The notes under the pieces are model-generated. The model did no database searches and was not told where the DNA came from. It saw nothing but the letters and a program-made list of their open reading frames with translations. The translations under genes and the position numbers were made by a program. From positions 248,001 to 312,000 of the forward strand of contig NZ_SIHJ01000003.1 of NCBI RefSeq assembly GCF_007859765.1: a DNA stretch of 64,000 nucleotides, written 5' to 3'. Source of the DNA: Posidoniimonas corsicana (GTDB lineage Bacteria > Planctomycetota > Planctomycetia > Pirellulales > Lacipirellulaceae). Shown in pieces: positions 60,161 to 64,000 of this stretch. The first letter of the stretch is position 1. Each line of letters starts with the position of its first letter.

Positions 60161-62254
60161 CTAGCGGCGGCGGCGTACGCGGGCGAGGGCCGACAGCGCG
60201 AGCAGCCAAGCAGCCGTCGGCTCGGGCGCCGTTTCGGTCGCGACGCCCCCGCTCAGCACCAGGCCGTAGTTCGCCCGCCAGACCTGGTAGTCGGCGTCGG
60301 TCACCTGGTTGTCGCCGTTGCTGTCGGCGATGCCGGACTCGTCGCCTCGGTGGTCGCGCCAGACCGTGTAGTCGGCGGCGTCCACCACGCCGTCGCCGTT
60401 GAAGTCGCCCTGGCTGCGGCCGTCGTAGTTGGCCAGCAGCAGCGCTACGTCGGACGGGCCTACCAGGCCGTCTTGATCGAAGTCGCCGTACATCCAGTAG
60501 ACCTCTGCGTCTGCGGCGCTCATGCCGAGGTTGGCGGCCAGGATCTCGTGGTCACGGCTGTCGACATCGCCGTCGAAGTCGGCGTCGCCGGGGCGGGTGT
60601 CACGGTGCAGCACGGCCCGCCAGGCTTCCTGCACGCCGTCCGGGTTGACGCCCGTGCCGACGATGGTCGTGCCGTCGTCGCTGATGGCGCCCACCTCGAA
60701 CAGCCGCCAGCCCTCCAGGTCGAGGCCGTAGTCGCCCGCCAGCACGCGGGCCAGGGGGCGCATGCCGCGCTCGCGGTCCCACAGGAAGGGGACCTGCAGC
60801 CGTCCGTACTCGTCGATCTCGCCCTGCAGGTTGTACGGGTCGACTACGGTCACCGCGGCGTCGGTGGCGTACAGGTACGCGTGACCAACCACGCGGCGCT
60901 GCTCGTCCGAGACGTCAATCGCCTCGGAGCCAAGGAACTCCGGCCCGGGGGGCATGCGGAACGGCGCCAGGTCCTGCCAGCCATCCTCCTCGGTCCACAG
61001 CACGGCGCGCTCTTCGGCGTACGGGAACGCCGCGTCGACGTTCGGCCCCCAGTGAACGCGGTCGACGCCGGCCACCACCTTGCCGTCGCCCGACACCGCG
61101 TTGGCGGTGGTCTCCTGCTGCGGCGGCGGGAAGATGGCCGGGAAGAAACGCTCCGGGTTGCCCAGCCCCTTCATGCCACCCTCGCGGGTCCACACGAAGG
61201 GCTGCGCGAGGTCCGGGTAGAACGGCTCGAACGCCAGCGGGTTGGCGCCGCGCTGTGCGTTGCCCACGATCACCCGCCCGTCGGCCGAGACGTCCACGCC
61301 CTCGGTGGTGGAGTAGTCGCCGTACTCGGGCAGCACTCCCAGGTCTTGCATGCCGGTCTCGTCGGTGTAGCGGAACGCGCGGCGGAGCGAACCGAAGGGC
61401 AGGGGGGCGATGGAGCCGGGGCCGGCGGTCGGCGGGTAGAACTCGTCCACGCCCACCACCACGCGGCCGTTCCGTGAAGTTGCGCGGGCCTCGCTGAAGG
61501 AGGAGTACTCGTGGATCGTTCCGAGCGGCTCCATACCGCCGCCGAGCGACCAGCGGAACGCCTCTTGGTTATGGAACACGTCGCGGCGGATCGACGATTC
61601 GCCCACGATGAAGTTGCCGTCGGCGGACACGCCGTAGCCGCTGCTGCCGCCCGGCGACCCGCCCGGCAGCAGGCCGATCGACACCATGCCGGTCGACGGC
61701 GACCACGCGAACGCCTCGCGGGTGATGAAGCCGGCGGCGCCCGGCGCCAGCTCGTTGTGGCCGGTCACCACCCGCCCGTCGGCCGACACGTCGAACGCCG
61801 CGCTGACGTAGGCCGAGTCGTGCAGCGCGCCCAGCCCGTGGAACTCACCCCGCGGCGGCGGGTAGATCCAGCCCAGGAAGTCGGGTCCGGAAACGAGTTC
61901 GCGGATGCCGCGGTCCTCGGGGTGGACATTTAACACCGAGCCGGTGATCCCATTGATGCCCGGTGTGAGCGGGCCGAACTCCTCGGTAAGCGTCCACGGG
62001 GTGAGCGCATCGCCCGCGCCGGCCAGGCCGGGGGCCGCGAGCGTCAGGTGCAGCGCGCCGTCCACCACGCCGTGGCTGATGGCGTCGGGCGCGGCGGTGT
62101 CCCACCACACGCCCTCCAGCTGGATTGCGCCCACGCCGCCCAGCCCGGGCTGCGTAACGGTGACCGAGTCGACCCACCAGGGCAGCTCAAACGCGGATAG
62201 CGGAGCGCAACAGAGAAACAAAGCCAACGACGCCGCAAGCCTGTGCACCAACAT
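60161..62254 (-). CDS. PEP-CTERM protein with HAF repeats
   Basis: Secreted protein of 697 residues from ATG 62254 (signal peptide L-A-A-S-L-A-L-F-L-C-C-A-P-L-S-A). Residues 140-550 consist of HAF-type repeats: G-x-S-A-D-G-x-x-V-x-G followed by E-A-F-x-W and L-G-x-L-P-G/x units. Then a dockerin-like region D-A-D-F-D-G-D-V-D, D-F-D-Q-D-G-L-V-G, and D-F-N-G-D-G-V-V-D-A-A-D-Y-T-V-W-R-D, and finally A-P-E-P-T-A-A-W-L-L-A-L-S-A-L-A-R-V-R-R-R-R. Likely extracellular or surface. The frame is open to 62476, but only this start gives a signal peptide. Confidence 0.85.
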   Translation of the reverse strand: MLVHRLAASLALFLCCAPLSAFELPWWVDSVTVTQPGLGGVGAIQLEGVWWDTAAPDAISHGVVDGALHLTLAAPGLAGAGDALTPWTLTEEFGPLTPGINGITGSVLNVHPEDRGIRELVSGPDFLGWIYPPPRGEFHGLGALHDSAYVSAAFDVSADGRVVTGHNELAPGAAGFITREAFAWSPSTGMVSIGLLPGGSPGGSSGYGVSADGNFIVGESSIRRDVFHNQEAFRWSLGGGMEPLGTIHEYSSFSEARATSRNGRVVVGVDEFYPPTAGPGSIAPLPFGSLRRAFRYTDETGMQDLGVLPEYGDYSTTEGVDVSADGRVIVGNAQRGANPLAFEPFYPDLAQPFVWTREGGMKGLGNPERFFPAIFPPPQQETTANAVSGDGKVVAGVDRVHWGPNVDAAFPYAEERAVLWTEEDGWQDLAPFRMPPGPEFLGSEAIDVSDEQRRVVGHAYLYATDAAVTVVDPYNLQGEIDEYGRLQVPFLWDRERGMRPLARVLAGDYGLDLEGWRLFEVGAISDDGTTIVGTGVNPDGVQEAWRAVLHRDTRPGDADFDGDVDSRDHEILAANLGMSAADAEVYWMYGDFDQDGLVGPSDVALLLANYDGRSQGDFNGDGVVDAADYTVWRDHRGDESGIADSNGDNQVTDADYQVWRANYGLVLSGGVATETAPEPTAAWLLALSALARVRRRR

Positions 62255-62559
62255 GGTTCCGTACTCGAAGAGAGTCAGACGCCCCTGACAACGGTCCAGT
62301 TTACCGCAACGCCCAAGTGGGTCAATCTTAGCCGCTGCAGGCCGGAAAACGCGATTTCTGTCACGCTCTGACGCGTCAATTCTCGAAGACTTTGCACAGC
62401 CGGTAGGGTCACCCCTCTCGTGTCGTCTCACGCATCCCATCAGCCAGTATTCCGGCGGCCCGACACCCTTCCGCACCCCCGATCGGGTTAATTGATCTGC
62501 GCCCGGCGGAGGCGGATACTGCAGCGGGGCTGCGCCTTGTGTCTTGTCGGAGGCTCGTC
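62255..62559. other. Divergent intergenic region between two PEP-CTERM genes
   Basis: About 305 bases with no credible gene. It must contain the promoters for both neighbours. A ribosome site (GGAGG) lies at 62549-62553 for the plus-strand gene. No palindrome or known box was recognised. Confidence 0.45.
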
Positions 62560-63420
62560 ATGCGCAGGTTACGTTTGCCAACCCGTCTGCTGCTGGGTTT
62601 CCTTGCGCCGTTGTTCTGCCACGCCGCGGCGGAGGGTCAGATCGCCATGCGGCTGGTCGACCAGCCGGTAGCGGGCGACTTCGACGTGCCCGGGTGGAAA
62701 GACTGGCTGACGCTGCACAGCGTGGGCGCCTCGATCACGCGTGATCCGCCAGAAGGAGGCAAGGGCGGCACAGAGGACATCAACATCGGTGTGGGCGAGT
62801 TAGAGGGCCTGAGCCTCACAAAGCCGACCGGCGCCGGTTCCGCCACCCTCTTTCAGCACGCGCTCAACGGCAACAGCCTGGGGGACGTGCTGGTGTTCTA
62901 CCTAACGCAGGGCGAGAAGGGCCTGGAGCCGATGGCCGCGTGGAAGCTCGACCGCGCGTTCGTGTTCGACTACTCCACCCAGTCCTCCGCGGCGGGCCTC
63001 AACGACGCCTTCACGCTGGCGTTCAATAAGATCGCGTTCGGGGTGGCGAACGACTCCGGCGGCTATGATTTCGCGAGCTGGGACCTGACCAAGAATACCC
63101 CGTGGACCGATCACGGTCTGGCCGGTGATCTCAACGCCGCCCCCAAGAGCCTGTCGCTTGCCGGCGACTTCAACTTCGACGGCGCGGTCGACGCGGCCGA
63201 CTACACCGTGTGGCGGGACGGACTCGGCGCGCCGTACCCGCTGTCGGCCTACGACGACTGGCGTGACAACTACGGCGCCGCCGCATCAGCCGCGACGCCG
63301 GCCACGGCGCCAGAGCCCGCCGCGGCGGCGTTGGCCGCGGTGCTCTTCCTGGCCGGGCTCGGCGGCGTGGCCGCCCGCGCGGCGCCCTGCCTTAGTGGGA
63401 GTCGGCCCAAACGGACGTAG
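62560..63420 (+). CDS. Exported Hcp-like protein with dockerin-like loop and PEP-CTERM
   Basis: Protein of 286 residues; GGAGG 7 bases before the ATG. Signal peptide 1-26. Residues about 27-165 resemble a type VI secretion Hcp tube domain: F-D-V-P-G-W-K-D-W-L-T-L-H-S-V-G near its start, L-E-G-L-S-L-T-K-P-T, A-T-L-F-Q-H-A-L-N-G-N, L-V-F-Y-L-T, V-F-D-Y-S-T and A-F-T-L-A-F-N-K-I at its end. Residues 201-240 contain G-D-F-N-F-D-G-A-V-D-A-A-D-Y-T-V-W-R-D. The C-terminus A-P-E-P-A-A-A-A-L with a hydrophobic stretch and basic end is PEP-CTERM. No other T6SS gene is seen, so a surface role rather than injection is likely. Confidence 0.78.
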   Translation: MRRLRLPTRLLLGFLAPLFCHAAAEGQIAMRLVDQPVAGDFDVPGWKDWLTLHSVGASITRDPPEGGKGGTEDINIGVGELEGLSLTKPTGAGSATLFQHALNGNSLGDVLVFYLTQGEKGLEPMAAWKLDRAFVFDYSTQSSAAGLNDAFTLAFNKIAFGVANDSGGYDFASWDLTKNTPWTDHGLAGDLNAAPKSLSLAGDFNFDGAVDAADYTVWRDGLGAPYPLSAYDDWRDNYGAAASAATPATAPEPAAAALAAVLFLAGLGGVAARAAPCLSGSRPKRT

Positions 63421-63456
63421 GCGAACCCACCGGTGGTAACGGAACTCTCCGGCACG

Positions 63457-63485
63457 AACCGGGGGCTAACGCCCTGGGCTGATGA
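63457..63485. repeat. CCGGGGGCTAA element, copy 2
   Basis: Near match of 31594-31621 (see there). It lies in the intergenic DNA just after the Hcp-like gene. Confidence 0.55.
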
Positions 63486-63643
63486 GCTGGGCGCAGCTTC
63501 TGCGAGCCACACACGACCCGCCTGCGCAACCGCCTTGACCGCGTCGATGAAGATCTTGCGTACTCGGTTGTCGTTGGATGCGGGCGGCGGTCCGGCGGCC
63601 TATACTGGCGGGCCCGAATCAATCAGGCCCACGGAGCGCTCTC

Positions 63644-64000
63644 ATGCTGAAGCCGTTGCTGTCGTTGCTCGTGCTGTTCCCGGTCTCGGTTTCGTCGGCA
63701 GCCGAGGTCGCCGAGAACCTGGTGCTGGTCACGCTGGACGGGCTGCGGTGGCAGGAGCTGTTCACCGGCGCCGAGGAGATGCTGATCGACAAGGACGCCG
63801 GCGGCGTGGACGACGTGCGGCTCACGCGGCAGCGGTTCTGGGCCGACTCGCCCGAGACGCGGCGGCGGCTGCTGATGCCGTTTGTGTGGGGCGCCGTCGC
63901 CGAGCAGGGCCAGCTTGTCGGCGACCCGGAACACGGCAGCAGCGTGGCGTGCACCAACGGTCGGTTCTTCTCGTACCCGGGCTACAACGAGATCCTGTGC
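63644..64000 (+). CDS. Alkaline phosphatase superfamily protein (5' part)
   Basis: The first 119 residues of a protein that continues past the window. Signal peptide (L-L-S-L-L-V-L-F-P-V-S-V-S-S-A-A). N-L-V-L-V-T-L-D-G-L-R-W-Q-E-L-F matches the first metal-binding motif of the sulfatase/phosphodiesterase branch of the alkaline phosphatase superfamily (metal Asp in T-L-D-G), and F-F-S-Y-P-G-Y-N-E-I-L the following active-site segment. Periplasmic hydrolysis of phosphate or sulfate esters is likely. TATACT at 63601-63606 is a possible -10 box, without a clear -35. Confidence 0.8.
   Translation, partial: MLKPLLSLLVLFPVSVSSAAEVAENLVLVTLDGLRWQELFTGAEEMLIDKDAGGVDDVRLTRQRFWADSPETRRRLLMPFVWGAVAEQGQLVGDPEHGSSVACTNGRFFSYPGYNEILC

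Overview
The window looks like a chromosomal segment of a G+C-rich planctomycete, most likely of the order Pirellulales. The evidence is the gene content: a DUF1559 protein with a type IV pilin-like N-terminus next to a small lipoprotein, seven secreted proteins ending in PEP-CTERM-like tails (five of them also carry the dockerin-like signature with a D-A-A-D-Y-T-x-W-R-D core), a BBP2-type outer-membrane barrel, small membrane proteins opening with an R-F-S-V-R-T-L-L or N-P-Y-R-S-P signature, and a double-length UvrA. I see no rRNA, tRNA, CRISPR array, insertion sequence or phage gene.

Layout. 0-9.5 kb: the tail of an unknown gene, a porin-like barrel, a secreted protein of unknown function, an MrfA/YprA-type DEAD-box helicase, an NAD(P)-binding SDR protein, a secreted alpha/beta-hydrolase-like protein, and a zinc-ribbon PilZ protein. 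9.8-14 kb: an oligopeptide ABC transporter operon (substrate-binding protein, OppB, OppC) without ATPase genes; two of its proteins carry unusual soluble insertions. 14-21 kb: XerC-like recombinase, a CsgG/TolB-like lipoprotein, a pentapeptide protein, small membrane proteins, a nucleotidyltransferase with an overlapping small partner, and bshB1 (bacillithiol synthesis). This stretch is full of palindromic repeats. 21-29.5 kb: small lipoprotein, M32 carboxypeptidase, a zinc-ribbon membrane protein, a SEC-C/TPR protein, ribD. 29.5-35 kb: CBM9-like protein, PL22 oligogalacturonate lyase-like protein, an exported methyltransferase, a low-G+C small gene and a MOSC protein, again with palindromes around the small genes. 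35-49 kb: PEP-CTERM proteins, the 2349-residue tandem UvrA, an SGNH hydrolase, the DUF1559/lipoprotein pair. 49-53 kb: Ser/Thr kinase diverging from glnA, DUF2200, a DUF2459-type protein. 54-64 kb: a cluster of PEP-CTERM proteins (one with an Hcp-like domain, one with a cysteine-free SUMF1/FGE-like fold, one with HAF repeats), an orphan ParA, a LysE exporter, and the start of an alkaline-phosphatase-superfamily protein.

The most striking non-coding pattern is that several short accessory genes (18.8-19.3, 19.5-20.1, 30.8-31.4 and 33.9-34.2 kb) lie between related palindromic repeats. In one case the repeat carries a duplicated 3' end of the neighbouring bshB1 gene. The most unusual proteins are the tandem UvrA with an unidentified C-terminal module and the exported Hcp-like protein.

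Functions rest on recognising motifs by eye; no similarity search was run. Start codons of many genes were moved downstream of the longest possible start, as stated in each entry.
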